From: Halodesulfovibrio sp. MK-HDV | GTDB taxonomy: Bacteria > Desulfobacterota > Desulfovibrionia > Desulfovibrionales > Desulfovibrionaceae | Direction of reading: 5' to 3' | DNA: 64,000 nt | Assembly (NCBI RefSeq): GCF_009914765.1 | Contig: NZ_WYDS01000005.1 | Span: 1 to 64,000 of the forward strand | Shown here: positions 27,221 to 36,146 of the stretch, one piece after another | Layout: every line of letters begins with the position of its first letter | Position numbering within the stretch: position 1 is the stretch's first letter | Position numbers and translations under genes: made by a program | The notes under the pieces: model-generated | Told to the model about the DNA's origin: nothing | Database searches by the model: none | What the model saw: only the letters and a program-made list of their open reading frames with translations

Positions 27221-28090
27221 TTATACTCCGTCCTGCATTGAACCGGATACACTGGAAACCCTGTCTCCGCCATCGTTTACGCTAAGATCAAATTTGAAAT
27301 CTTTGAAATCAAATTCCTTTTTCTTCTTTGGCGCTCCGCGGGTTAAGTCTTCAAGCTTTTTGATCCACTGCATATTGCGTTTATCCAACACAATATCTAC
27401 GCGTCTGTTTTTCTTTCTACCTTTCGGATTGTTATCACTCCAGCGTGGATGATAGTTGGCAAAAGCCTCCACCATCATCTGGTCTGTAGGGATTCCGCGT
27501 CCTTTCAGGTAAGTGTAGACGCTCATTACGCGCATGAAAGAGAGGTTCCATGTTGGGGAAAGCTCTGCATCACGCGTAAAGGAAACTTCATATTTCTTAC
27601 CGGCTTCATCGCGCAATGCGGATGTGTGTCCGGCAAGCAGCAGCGGATGTTTGATCCGCAGCATCCAAGGCATTATGCGGTTTAACAGCACAACACCTCT
27701 GTTGCTTAATTGCGTGGTGCCTGGGGTGAATAGAACATCTTCGCTGATGGAGAAAATTTGAACATACTGGTTTTCCTGAAAGTTCAAGTCTTCTTTGTCA
27801 TCTTCCCACAAAAGGTCTTTAAGTGGAGAGAGATCATCAGTTTTCAGTTCCATCGGTCCCGGATCAACAATACGCTGAGCATCAGTCTGAGTGGCGGGGT
27901 TCAGGTTGCCATTACCTTCACCGAACGCGCCAGTAACGGACGTCAGTACAATCAGCTTTCGTCTCTCATCCGTAACCGACATACTTACAAGTAATACGAA
28001 GAATGTAAGCATGAGGGTCATCATGTCTGAGAACGTGATGAGCCAGGAGGCGCCGCCGCCTTCTTCTTGTTTCTTTTTACGTTTAGCCAT
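27221..28090 (-). CDS. motB: flagellar motor protein MotB, first paralogue
   Basis: MotB anchors the stator to peptidoglycan and conducts protons with MotA. The 289-residue protein has a basic start, a membrane helix with D22 (WLITFSDMMTLMLTFFVLLV) and an OmpA domain (SEDVLFTPGTTQLSNRGVV, LLAGHTSALRDEAGKKYEV, GRKKNRRVDIVLD). The peptidoglycan-binding loop differs from the second copy. It lies 34 bases after motA. Confidence 0.92.
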   Translation of the reverse strand: MAKRKKKQEEGGGASWLITFSDMMTLMLTFFVLLVSMSVTDERRKLIVLTSVTGAFGEGNGNLNPATQTDAQRIVDPGPMELKTDDLSPLKDLLWEDDKEDLNFQENQYVQIFSISEDVLFTPGTTQLSNRGVVLLNRIMPWMLRIKHPLLLAGHTSALRDEAGKKYEVSFTRDAELSPTWNLSFMRVMSVYTYLKGRGIPTDQMMVEAFANYHPRWSDNNPKGRKKNRRVDIVLDKRNMQWIKKLEDLTRGAPKKKKEFDFKDFKFDLSVNDGGDRVSSVSGSMQDGV

Positions 28091-28124
28091 TACGTACTCC
28101 CGTTACGATGAAGTATGGGAGCTG

Positions 28125-28886
28125 CTATGCAGCATCAAGACGGTCGCCAATTGCCTGGAAACAAGAAAGCTTTTCTTGAATAATACGCGGGTTTTCACCA
28201 CGAGAAATTGCAAGCACGCCTTCGAGCTGCATTTCTTTAATACGAATTTCGGAGTTACTACGAGACTTGAGCTTGCCAGCCATAGGAATGAACACAAGGT
28301 TAGCAAGACATGCGCCGTAGAAGGTGGTGATAAGCGCAACCGCCATAGCAGGACCAATGGAGCTTGGATCGCTCATGGTTTGCAGCATCTGAACAAGGCC
28401 GATAACTGTACCGATCATGCCCAGTGCCGGTGCGTATTCACCGAATGATTTAAGAATATCCTGCCCGTCGCTATGGCGGGCTTCTGTATTGGCAATTTCA
28501 GATTCTAAGATTTCCTGAATCGCCTGCGGCTCAAGGCCGTCGACGGTCAGTTGTAAACCCTTTTTAAGGTACGGGTCTTCGATGCCGCTGATGATTGGTT
28601 CAAGAGAAAGGATACCTTCTCTACGAGCGCGGTCAGCGTAATCTTTGAATTGATCAATTGTTTCCTGCGGGGACAAATCTTGAGCAAAAAGTGTTTTTTT
28701 GAAAACACTTATTACGGAAACAACGCGCTTAAGCGGATAGTTTACAAGCGTTGCACCAATGGTTCCGCCCATAACAATAAGTAGTGACGGTACGGAAACA
28801 AAGATAAGAAGACTGCCACCCATCATGATAGCAGAGAGAACCAGACCGAAGGAAATTACTATCCCGAGAACCGTTGCCAAATCCAT
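28125..28886 (-). CDS. motA: flagellar motor protein MotA
   Basis: MotA is the inner membrane channel partner of MotB. The 253-residue protein has four membrane helices: two N-terminal (VLGIVISFGLVLSAIMMGGS and VSVPSLLIVMGGTIGATLVN) and two C-terminal (YAPALGMIGTVIGLVQML, the conserved proline/glycine signature, and MAVALITTFYGACLANLVFI), with a cytoplasmic loop carrying charged residues that act on FliG. It lies 21 bases after yggS and leads the motor genes. Confidence 0.95.
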   Translation of the reverse strand: MDLATVLGIVISFGLVLSAIMMGGSLLIFVSVPSLLIVMGGTIGATLVNYPLKRVVSVISVFKKTLFAQDLSPQETIDQFKDYADRARREGILSLEPIISGIEDPYLKKGLQLTVDGLEPQAIQEILESEIANTEARHSDGQDILKSFGEYAPALGMIGTVIGLVQMLQTMSDPSSIGPAMAVALITTFYGACLANLVFIPMAGKLKSRSNSEIRIKEMQLEGVLAISRGENPRIIQEKLSCFQAIGDRLDAA

Positions 28887-28907
28887 AGAATACTCTTTTT
28901 TCGCGTG

Positions 28908-29642
28908 TTAATAAGGACGCGGGCCGAAAATTTCTGTTCCTATACGTACAAATGTGGCGCCTTCTTCAATTGCCTGCACGTAGTCCTGTGTCATCCCCAT
29001 AGAAAGGTGTTCCATAGGAACGCCAATGCGGGTTGAAAGCTCATCGCGCAGTTCGCGCAAATTGCTGAAGAAAGGACGTGCCTCTTCTGCAATACAAGAT
29101 GCTGGTGGCATTCCCATTAATCCGCGGATACGCAGGAGTGGAAATGCTGCAACCTTTTCGGCAAGTTCAAAAAGTCCGTCTTTATCAACGCCGGATTTTT
29201 GTGCTTCGTCGCCAATGTTAACCTGAAGCAAAATATCCTGAACTTTTTTCTCACCGTCCAAACCGGAAACGGGAAGCATCTCCATGCGGTTTTGCAGTTT
29301 TTGTGCCAAGGCCAAACGATCGATGGAGTGAATAAGGGCAAATTTCCCAGCAACATCTTTGGCTTTTTTAGACTGCAAATGGCCAATAAAGTGCCAGTTG
29401 ATGGTAAGTTCAGCGAGCTCTTCCTGCTTAGCAAGAACCTCTTGAACGTAATTTTCACCAAAGTCTAATTGGCCGTGTTTGTTGAGAATTTTAATAGATT
29501 CGGCAGGGTGGCGTTTAGATACAGCAATGAGCTTTACATCTTCAGGATTACGTCCCGCTTTACGGGCAGCATCCGCCACTTTTTCAACGACAGTATCGTA
29601 ACGGGCAATAATTGCAGCACCGTCAACATGACATTCATTCAT
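28908..29642 (-). CDS. YggS/PROSC-family pyridoxal phosphate homeostasis protein
   Basis: This 244-residue alanine-racemase-fold protein binds pyridoxal phosphate and keeps cellular levels balanced. It has the lysine motif VKLIAVSKRHPAESIKIL near residue 45, the family block DFGENYVQEVLAKQEEL and WHFIGHLQSKKAKDV, and the late phosphate-binding MGMTQDYVQAIEEGATFVRI. It lies just before motA on the same strand; such housekeeping placement implies shared transcription, not shared function. Confidence 0.94.
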   Translation of the reverse strand: MNECHVDGAAIIARYDTVVEKVADAARKAGRNPEDVKLIAVSKRHPAESIKILNKHGQLDFGENYVQEVLAKQEELAELTINWHFIGHLQSKKAKDVAGKFALIHSIDRLALAQKLQNRMEMLPVSGLDGEKKVQDILLQVNIGDEAQKSGVDKDGLFELAEKVAAFPLLRIRGLMGMPPASCIAEEARPFFSNLRELRDELSTRIGVPMEHLSMGMTQDYVQAIEEGATFVRIGTEIFGPRPY

Positions 29643-29714
29643 AGTTCTCTATCCATTTTTCCGGCGGTTATTACCCCTCGCCGGTCAAAGTAAGTACGGG
29701 GTTTTGACACCCCT

Positions 29715-29741
29715 AATAAAAAAGGCGGCAAAAGCCGCCTA
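29715..29741 (-). terminator. terminator after era
   Basis: On the minus strand, AGGCGGC / GCCGCCT with a TTTT loop is followed by TTTTTTATT. It separates era from yggS. Confidence 0.9.
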
Positions 29742-29761
29742 TGTTCGCTGATGTGGAGCAG

Positions 29762-30679
29762 CTAGGAAGAAGAAAGACCAAGAAGGCGCATAAAGCCTAC
29801 GTCTTCAGTCCATCCCTCGCGTACTTTTACCCACAGTTCAAGGTGAACTTTCTGGTGCAGCATTTCCTGAAGCTCTTTACGTGCTTCAGTGCCGACCTTT
29901 TTAAGGTTCTGACCCTGCGCGCCGATTACCATAGATTTATGGCTCTTGCGTGAAACGTAGATAACAGCGTTAACGAATACTCGTTCGCCGGTGTCATCCC
30001 ATTTTTCAATTTCAACAGCGCAGTTGTATGGAAGTTCCTGACGCAGTTCCATGAAGAGCTTTTCACGTACAACTTCAGCAGCCATAAAGCGTACTGGTAC
30101 AGTGGAGAGCTGGTCTTCAGGGTAGAGTTTTTCAGAAACAGGAAGGTGCTTCTTAAGGTACTCAAGCATAGGATCAAGGCCATCTCTGCGCATTGCAGAA
30201 ACAGGGAAAACTTCAGCGTTAGGCCAAAGAGCACTCAGCTTTTCGAGAAGCGGAAGCATCTTAGCTTTATCGCGGAACTTGTCCACTTTGTTGACAGCAA
30301 CTACCACAGCACGTTTTTCGTTGAGAATTGCTTCTTTCAACGGTTCGATATCTCTATCAAATGTACCAGGACGGTCGACGTACTGTGAACCATCCAGAAC
30401 CACCATAACTACATCCGCACCACTAAGGGTGTGCCATGCAGTCTGCAGTAAAATTTTGTTCATTTTACCACGAAGCTGGTGAATACCAGGTGTATCCATA
30501 AAGATAACCTGGGAATCTGGGCTGGACAGGATACCGCTGACCTGATTTCGGGTAGTTTGTGGCTTAGGGGTAACGATAGCTACTTTCTGCCCTAAGTATG
30601 CGTTAAGCATAGTTGATTTACCCGCATTAGGAGGTCCCATCATGGCGACCCAACCGCAGCGGTGTTCTGTGTTACTCAT
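29762..30679 (-). CDS. era: GTPase Era
   Basis: Era is a ribosome assembly GTPase that binds the 3' end of 16S rRNA. The 305-residue protein has G1 [10 protein letters not shown]3 DTPGIHQL, G4 AVNKVDKF and a C-terminal KH domain ([20 protein letters not shown]). Length and order match the family. It is a single gene with its own terminator. Confidence 0.96.
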   Translation of the reverse strand: MSNTEHRCGWVAMMGPPNAGKSTMLNAYLGQKVAIVTPKPQTTRNQVSGILSSPDSQVIFMDTPGIHQLRGKMNKILLQTAWHTLSGADVVMVVLDGSQYVDRPGTFDRDIEPLKEAILNEKRAVVVAVNKVDKFRDKAKMLPLLEKLSALWPNAEVFPVSAMRRDGLDPMLEYLKKHLPVSEKLYPEDQLSTVPVRFMAAEVVREKLFMELRQELPYNCAVEIEKWDDTGERVFVNAVIYVSRKSHKSMVIGAQGQNLKKVGTEARKELQEMLHQKVHLELWVKVREGWTEDVGFMRLLGLSSS

Positions 30680-30846
30680 ATTATATATTTCTCCATCAAT
30701 TTTCTGACAAATTAGTTTGCTTAGATGTGTAATAGGACTTCGTATAAAGTCAAGAAGTCATATTCGAACATACGCTCGTTGAGGCAATACAGCAAATGGA
30801 AGATTATGGAAAAGTTCGGGCTGGATGAGGCGTAGGGGGAATCGAA

Positions 30847-30888
30847 GCAAGGATGCAGAATCTAGCTAGAATTTCTGCATCCTTGCGT
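30847..30888. repeat. 14-base perfect hairpin
   Basis: GCAAGGATGCAGAA and TTCTGCATCCTTGC are perfect complements around a 13-base loop containing the palindrome TCTAGCTAGA. No T-run follows on either strand, so it is not a standard terminator. Confidence 0.65.
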
Positions 30889-31269
30889 GAGGAGACTCTC
30901 AGCCATTGCTGGCAGGAGCGTCTGGACATAGTGACATGTCGTCAAAATGTCTTGTTGCTCACAACAAGCGGTAAAACCGCAAGCGGAAGACGTTGTGCGC
31001 AATAACTGACTGTAACGCGAATTATGTAGAGCGGCAAATGGTATAACGGTTTCATATATACGAAATAGCAAGTTTTCTGTCTTAAATGAGAGTAAATACC
31101 TATAGATAGGGGTGTAACTGCTCGTTTCGTTAACTTTTGTGTTTTTATTAGCAGGGGTTTTGGGAGAGAGATTGCTGCTGTTTAGGCTGAAGTAGCGTGA
31201 ATATGTGGTAGAAAAACACTGTGCTGAGTCAAATTATCGAGTCAAAGAGTGGAAAAGAGATTGAGGAAT

Positions 31270-31311
31270 GAATAGCAAAATTTGAATAGTAAAATTTGAA
31301 GAGTAATACTT
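31270..31311. repeat. three tandem 14-base units
   Basis: The units GAATAGCAAAATTT, GAATAGTAAAATTT and GAAGAGTAATACTT follow without gaps. The first two differ at one base; the third is more diverged. Confidence 0.75.
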
Positions 31312-31357
31312 GAAAGAAGAGATGCTCGAATGAGTGATAATGAAGTGGTGACGGAGT

Positions 31358-31471
31358 GCAGAATCTTTTCTCACCTGTTTCCGAGCGGTACGTGCAGGGT
31401 CAACTATCTGGAGCCCAAGGCAGCGTGTGGTACGAAAAACAGCACGAAAACTGATGAGAAAAGATTCTACA
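31358..31471. repeat. widely spaced inverted repeat, possible structured RNA
   Basis: AGAATCTTTTCTCA (near 31361) and TGAGAAAAGATTCT (near 31455) are perfect 14-base complements; with GTG on the left and CAC on the right the match extends to about 18 with one mismatch. The 80-base interior has further short complementary segments. It could fold as a long RNA hairpin; expression is unknown. Confidence 0.5.
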
Positions 31472-31580
31472 CACCGCTTAAAAGTATCTACTTGGTGAAT
31501 AAGGAACAGGGAAAGAAGTGCGAGCAAGTTAATACCCTGAAAAAATGTTTGTGACATTTGATGGATAAAAAACAAACTTC

Positions 31581-31644
31581 CCAAGGAACCAAGGAACCAA
31601 GGAACCAAGGAACCAAGGAACCAAGGAACCAAGGAACCAAGGAA
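31581..31644. repeat. 8-base tandem repeat, eight copies
   Basis: CCAAGGAA is repeated eight times without change (64 bases). The unit is not a multiple of three, so copy-number change would shift any frame crossing it. No gene around it is supported, so it may simply be a variable-number locus. Confidence 0.9.
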
Positions 31645-31734
31645 GATTAAAACACATGAGATGTGACCGCGTGCTTTTTGTATAACGAGTAAAGAAAAGT
31701 TGTCAGAAAATGAAAAAGAGTAGTTTTGAACGAT

Positions 31735-31891
31735 AAAAGGCTGTCCCACTATATTGGAACAGCCTTTTTTATTTATGAAAGGTAGTGGTGCGTAGCCGCG
31801 AGCCTCGTAAGAAACGTGCTGGCCTCGCAGATAAAAAATTTAGGAGATTCTTAAGAAGCCCTTTTTAAAGGGTTCTTAAGCCGCCGGAGGC
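31735..31891. repeat. intergenic element, copy E (hairpin plus right half)
   Basis: The hairpin AAAAGGCTGTCC / GGAACAGCCTTTTTT (31735-31770; one mismatch) is followed by the right arm GAAAGGTAGTGGTGC (31777), GCCGCGAG, AACGTGCTGGCCTCGC, AGATAAAAAATTTAGGAG, a side hairpin TTCTTAAGAAGCCC / AAAGGGTTCTTAA and CCGCCGGAGGC (31881-31891). A second CCGCCGGAGGC lies at 31907-31917. The left half is missing. It lies at the 3' end of the pabC operon. Confidence 0.82.
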
Positions 31892-31942
31892 AACCTGCTG
31901 GAAGCGCCGCCGGAGGCAACAAAAACAAAAACAAAAAAAGCC

Positions 31943-32710
31943 CTAGCAACCGCAGATTATTTCAGTAACGGCTTTGCAACTTGGCTCATCCGGCATGAAC
32001 ATGGTGCCGTTGATGGCAGTTACTGGTCGCATGCCTATGAGAGAATTGAGTACGTAAGCGTATCTGAAGTTCCCTAAAGAATACGAGCGCACAGAACAGT
32101 CGTAAATAGGCAGGATTGATCGTGCTGCTTCAAGTGCAATGGACGGAAGCTTCATTTTGCCGCCCGGCAGGCAGAATCGTTCCCCGTCTCCGAAAAGGAG
32201 CGCAGCTGTGGTGGTTTCGGTTACGAGATTGTCGCGTGCAAGCAGCACAGCATCATCGTACCCTTTTTTGATGGCGGAACGGCGTTGAAGCCAGTTGTAC
32301 ATGTAGTTCATTGTCTTATGCCCGAGCAGCGGATGCTGAACTCCGTCGGTGACGGTGCAGACACGATACTGTTTTTCCGAAAGTGGTGTGTAGGGCGCAG
32401 CAGTGATGACAGGGTCTACAGCCTCGTTTTCATCAATGAGTCCAAAAATATTAACACGAGCAATTTGGTCACTAAGGTTGTTCCGCTTAATAACTTCCAT
32501 TGTAAGCTCAGCAAAATCTATCTGCGGGACAATAAATCCCAACTTTTCAAGCGAACTTTCCATCCGGTCTAGATGTTGGTTGAAAAAACATAGGCTTTTT
32601 CCGTTAAACAGGATGGTCTCAAAGATTCCTGCTCCAAAACGAAAAGACGGAGCAGCAATATTTTGCGTTACTCCGTCGTCATGGTATTCACCGGCTCTGT
32701 AGTAGGTCAT
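31943..32710 (-). CDS. pabC: aminotransferase class IV, 4-amino-4-deoxychorismate lyase
   Basis: PabC releases pyruvate from aminodeoxychorismate to give para-aminobenzoate for folate. The 255-residue PLP enzyme has the catalytic lysine in LLGHKTMNYMYNWLQRR (residue about 137), the class IV motif DDAVLLARDNLVTETTTAAL and a fold-type IV N-terminus (SFRFGAGIFETILFNGKSL). Its start overlaps the end of pabB by 4 bases (ATGA type). Context with PabB and PabA favours PabC over branched-chain or D-amino-acid aminotransferases. Confidence 0.88.
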   Translation of the reverse strand: MTYYRAGEYHDDGVTQNIAAPSFRFGAGIFETILFNGKSLCFFNQHLDRMESSLEKLGFIVPQIDFAELTMEVIKRNNLSDQIARVNIFGLIDENEAVDPVITAAPYTPLSEKQYRVCTVTDGVQHPLLGHKTMNYMYNWLQRRSAIKKGYDDAVLLARDNLVTETTTAALLFGDGERFCLPGGKMKLPSIALEAARSILPIYDCSVRSYSLGNFRYAYVLNSLIGMRPVTAINGTMFMPDEPSCKAVTEIICGC

Positions 32711-34092
32711 GTAGATAGCACCTTTCGAAACTTTTCAGCTTTAGCGATAGTTTCTTCAAATTCTAGCTCCGGAACTGAATCAATTACCAGCCCACTTCCT
32801 GCAAAATACCGGAACTTTTGTATTCCACTATGGTCATGTGTAAACCATCCGGTACGAATTGCAATACTTGAATTCATTGTAGTTGGGTTTTTAATATGGA
32901 GAAAACTGCCGCAGTAGAGGTCACGGCTGTGCGGTTCTAATTTTTCAATAATCGTCATTGTTCGTAACTTCGGACATCCCGTTATGGAGCCGCCGGGGAA
33001 CGCATCAAAAAGAAGATCAAGGCATGTGGATTCTGCCTTAAGCGTGCCGCGCACGACGGAATACATTTGCAGCATATTGTCTACGGTGAAAATGTCTTTG
33101 TGGCGCTCTACGGTTACAGAGCCGTACTCACAGTGTGTGGAAATATCGTTGCGAACCAGATCGACTATCATGGAAAGTTCGGCACTTTCTTTTGGTGACT
33201 CGCGCAATTCTGTGAGCAGTTCTTCTGAAAATTCGTCGAAAGCAATGGTGCCTTTGATCGGTTCGGAAGTAATTAAGCCATCATCGACACGCAGGAAGCA
33301 TTCAGGGGAGGTGGAGATGATCTTTGCATCTTCTGAAGAAAACCATGCGTAATATGCTGCCGGATAGTTCTGCCATAAATGCATGAATAGTCCGATGGCA
33401 TCACACTGCTTTTTGTTGTCACTGGTGCAGATTACGGATGTGCTGAAGTTTTCCGGTACGGTCATTGAAAAGGAAGAAGAAAGACAAAGCTGGTAGGTGT
33501 CACCGTTACGAATGTGTTCGAGTACGGCTTTCACACCATCGATGTACTCTGTTTTGCTCATGGAAGGCGTCGGGGTAGAAAATGTTGCGCTTTCAGGAAG
33601 TAGTTCTGTGCTGAGAGGTGGCGTGGTGCATAAGTTTTTAAGGCGTTGCAGCCTGCGCTTGTCCGCTGTTTCTAATGCTGAGCACTCAAGGAAGCCTGTG
33701 GAGAGATTGACGGTGATGAGGATTTCGTATTGGCGGAAGTGTCCCAGCGGCAGTTCGTTCTTTTTTTCGGACGCTATCCCGCGCTCTTTTAATCCGTAAG
33801 TGTAGGAAAGGTACCCGAGAGTTTCGTTGCCGGAATCAAAACAGAAGGATTTTATCTGATCTCTGGTGGTTTCCGGTTGAACAATGAGTTCTGTCGTGGG
33901 ATCTATGCCGATTATGCACGTATTCGCAGAACGGCGAAGCGGTGCATCTTCTTCAGTAACGCCGGACAAAAACATATCCGCGTCGAAAATGGTTGCGAAT
34001 CCATTAAATAGTGCAGCAAGTTTCTGTCGCTGCACTTTGCCTGCTTCAAGAAAGACCGAAAAAGCGCGTTGCATGGTGAATGTACCACTCAC
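32707..34092 (-). CDS. pabB: aminodeoxychorismate synthase component I
   Basis: PabB converts chorismate and ammonia to aminodeoxychorismate. The 461-residue chorismate-binding enzyme has the C-terminal catalytic half with NGDTYQLCLSSSF, EPIKGT (the lysine that distinguishes PabB from anthranilate synthase, which has PIAGT), SMIVDLVRNDIS and FPGGSITGCPKLRTMTIIE. The N-terminal part is diverged. It overlaps pabA by 47 bases upstream and pabC by 4 downstream, so the three are coupled. The lysine supports folate rather than tryptophan synthesis. Confidence 0.9.
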   Translation of the reverse strand: MSGTFTMQRAFSVFLEAGKVQRQKLAALFNGFATIFDADMFLSGVTEEDAPLRRSANTCIIGIDPTTELIVQPETTRDQIKSFCFDSGNETLGYLSYTYGLKERGIASEKKNELPLGHFRQYEILITVNLSTGFLECSALETADKRRLQRLKNLCTTPPLSTELLPESATFSTPTPSMSKTEYIDGVKAVLEHIRNGDTYQLCLSSSFSMTVPENFSTSVICTSDNKKQCDAIGLFMHLWQNYPAAYYAWFSSEDAKIISTSPECFLRVDDGLITSEPIKGTIAFDEFSEELLTELRESPKESAELSMIVDLVRNDISTHCEYGSVTVERHKDIFTVDNMLQMYSVVRGTLKAESTCLDLLFDAFPGGSITGCPKLRTMTIIEKLEPHSRDLYCGSFLHIKNPTTMNSSIAIRTGWFTHDHSGIQKFRYFAGSGLVIDSVPELEFEETIAKAEKFRKVLST

Positions 34093-34597
34093 CCTGTTCC
34101 GTTAAGAACGATTCAGGATGGAACTGAAGCCCCATGATAGGGCGGTTTTCATGTTCAATAATCATAGGAATCTCTGTTCCTGACAAAGTGGACGTTACTC
34201 TTAATCCTTCTCCAATGGAAGAAAGATATAGTGAATGATAGCGGGCTATTGTTCGTAACTCGCCATCTATTTCAAGCAAGTCTGTTTTGCCGTGCACACA
34301 ATTTGGCAGTCTATCGGTCGTACCGCCGTAATAGTGATTGATGATCTGCATCCCCATACAGATACCGAGCACGGGTTTACCACTTTCAAATACACAGTCG
34401 TATGCATCGTATTCGACAGGATGACCGGGCCCGGGAGAAATAACAATTAGATCGTATTGTTCTAATGAGCACGCTGATAATGCAGCTCCGTCTTTGCCGT
34501 ACGAAAGAATGTCCGGAACGAAGGAAGTTGCCGTAACCAGAAGATGCTCAAGGTTTCGGGTGAAGCTGTCGTTGTTGTCTACTAATACAATGCGCAC
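34046..34597 (-). CDS. pabA: aminodeoxychorismate/anthranilate synthase glutamine amidotransferase
   Basis: PabA supplies ammonia from glutamine to PabB. The 183-residue class I amidotransferase has the triad: Cys in GICMGMQIIN, His and Glu in QFHPESFLTEQG, and the N-terminal DNNDSFTRNLEHLL. It overlaps pabB by 47 bases. A TrpG role cannot be excluded by sequence alone, but the folate neighbours make PabA likely. Confidence 0.9.
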   Translation of the reverse strand: MRIVLVDNNDSFTRNLEHLLVTATSFVPDILSYGKDGAALSACSLEQYDLIVISPGPGHPVEYDAYDCVFESGKPVLGICMGMQIINHYYGGTTDRLPNCVHGKTDLLEIDGELRTIARYHSLYLSSIGEGLRVTSTLSGTEIPMIIEHENRPIMGLQFHPESFLTEQGEWYIHHATRFFGLS

Positions 34598-34609
34598 TAT
34601 TTATTCCTG

Positions 34610-35362
34610 CTACAGTTCCTGCTCAATCCAGATAACGGCAGCTTGTCTGCCAGTAACTTTATCCCGACGGTAGGAATAAAATTCGTCTTCAAGCGTTTTG
34701 GTACAAAGGTCAAGACCGAAAATTTGCTCTTCCGGAAGTCCGGCAAGGTGAAGTTGATGTTTGGTGAGCTGCCATAAGTTCATTGTGTTTGTTTTTCTGC
34801 TGAACCAGTCCGCCCACTCCACGCCCCATTCATGCTCAAAATTAACAAACTGTGCCTCGGCAGGTCCAAGGCTCGGGCCACGGACTGCTAAAACATCGAC
34901 GGGCTTAATACCGTATTGCTTACAAAAATTGCGTACTCCGGAAACGGGGAACGCAATGCGGTTTCCACGCCATCCGACATGGAGAGCGGCTATGTATTTG
35001 CCGCTTTTGTGCGCAAGAAGAATAGGTTGGCAGTCTGCTGTTTTGATGACGAGCGCTTTGGAAATTTTGTCTGTTGCACTGCCATCTGCTTCCAGCTTTG
35101 CAGGTTCTCCTGCGGGAGTTTCCGGTGGATCAAAGACGAGCGTGTCATCATGCACCTGCTTTAATTCGCACCATGACTGGATTCCCAATTCTTTTTGCAG
35201 GCGTATACGATTGTATACAACGTGTTTTGGGTTATCGCCCACATCTAAAGAAATATTGCTGGACATAAACGCGCCGGTGCTTTCGCCGCCTAGGCGGCTT
35301 TGAAAGAAACAGCGCACATGGGAAATGCCGGGGAACGCAAATTCAATTCCGTTTAAAGCCAT
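34610..35362 (-). CDS. peptidoglycan editing factor PgeF / YfiH family (multicopper-like oxidoreductase fold)
   Basis: YfiH/PgeF proteins have been reported as purine nucleoside phosphorylases and as enzymes that prevent misplacement of serine in peptidoglycan. The protein (250 residues from the chosen start) has the family blocks VRCFFQSRLGGESTG, IKTADCQPILLA, AALHVGWRGN and the late SYRRDKVTGRQAAVIW. The start at 35362 (MALNGIEFAF) is preferred because GAGGAGG lies 6 bases ahead; the gene then overlaps fthC by 10 bases. Its role within a folate operon is unclear. Confidence 0.85.
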   Translation of the reverse strand: MALNGIEFAFPGISHVRCFFQSRLGGESTGAFMSSNISLDVGDNPKHVVYNRIRLQKELGIQSWCELKQVHDDTLVFDPPETPAGEPAKLEADGSATDKISKALVIKTADCQPILLAHKSGKYIAALHVGWRGNRIAFPVSGVRNFCKQYGIKPVDVLAVRGPSLGPAEAQFVNFEHEWGVEWADWFSRKTNTMNLWQLTKHQLHLAGLPEEQIFGLDLCTKTLEDEFYSYRRDKVTGRQAAVIWIEQEL

Positions 35363-35931
35363 CGCAAAGCCTCCTCGGTACATAAAGCATGCATTGCCTG
35401 ATCCCAAGGGTCAGATTCTAATGCTGGGACTACCTGAAAAGAATAAGCCAATCCTACAAAGGTTGCATGATTAAAAGCCGGTTTATGCAACATTCTGTCG
35501 TAGTATCCGCCTCCGAATCCAAGCCGGTTTCCGGCGATATCAAACCCTACGCCGGGAACGATAATGAGGGAAGGTGTAAAGCTTGGAGAATTGTATTCAA
35601 TAACAGTGCAGTGGCTGCGAGGCTCGAGAATTCCATAGGTGCCTTCTTCAAGGTCATGTTCCCCTTCACAATGGACAAGGGACATTTGGCCTAATTCTTC
35701 ATCGCATCTAGGCAGAAGGAGCGTTCTGCCGGAGCTCCAAATGTCATTTAACAGCAAATCTGTCCGAACTTCATTGCGGATAGGAGAATAAATGATGACT
35801 TGCTGTGCTTTTTTCCACACATCGTCAGCCATTAAATGGTGCTGTGCGCGGATGGAAGCTTCCTGTACGAAAAGCTCATCAAGATTTTTTCGTTGATCAA
35901 GGAGGTTTTTGCGCAATTTTGCTTTTGTCAC
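35353..35931 (-). CDS. 5-formyltetrahydrofolate cyclo-ligase
   Basis: This enzyme uses ATP to convert 5-formyl-THF to 5,10-methenyl-THF. The 192-residue protein has the N-terminal basic helix (KAKLRKNLLDQRKNLDE), and the family motif LGFGGGYYDRMLHKP near residue 140, with the earlier YSPIRNEVRTDLLL. It is the first gene of the run fthC-pgeF-pabA-pabB-pabC, which together makes the aminobenzoate part of folate and recycles a storage form. Confidence 0.92.
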   Translation of the reverse strand: MTKAKLRKNLLDQRKNLDELFVQEASIRAQHHLMADDVWKKAQQVIIYSPIRNEVRTDLLLNDIWSSGRTLLLPRCDEELGQMSLVHCEGEHDLEEGTYGILEPRSHCTVIEYNSPSFTPSLIIVPGVGFDIAGNRLGFGGGYYDRMLHKPAFNHATFVGLAYSFQVVPALESDPWDQAMHALCTEEALRWL

Positions 35932-36146
35932 CGGTCGCTCCTGAAGAAAGATTAAGAATTAGGTAAAGAATATGAGATTCTCTTCAACTCTGCCTAGCAC
36001 TTGTATCGCAGATATTCAACGGCTTTGATATATCACGACACGTTCAAAGAGAAAAATAGCTTCCAACGGTTGCAAATGATCTCTTTTACGTCAACTATGT
36101 GTGCAGAAAATAATTTATTTAAATACTGTGTCTTACGGAGCTATAT

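Larger units (their letters stand above)
30680..31734. other. long gene-free, repeat-rich region
   Basis: No frame here looks like a protein. A 14-base perfect hairpin lies at 30847-30888. A set of three 14-base repeats lies at 31270-31311, a long inverted repeat at 31358-31471 and an 8-base tandem repeat at 31581-31644; each is listed separately. The region upstream of era must also hold the era promoter. A minus-strand frame of 171 codons across the 8-base repeat is not a convincing gene. Confidence 0.6.

Noticed and set aside
31581-31644. CRISPR-like array
   Set aside because: Units are 8 bases without spacers and no cas genes are near; this is a simple tandem repeat.
31234-31749. Minus-strand frame of 171 codons across the 8-base repeat
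   Set aside because: The repeat gives a SLVPWFLG pattern only by chance; no start site and no family; the rest is AT-rich.
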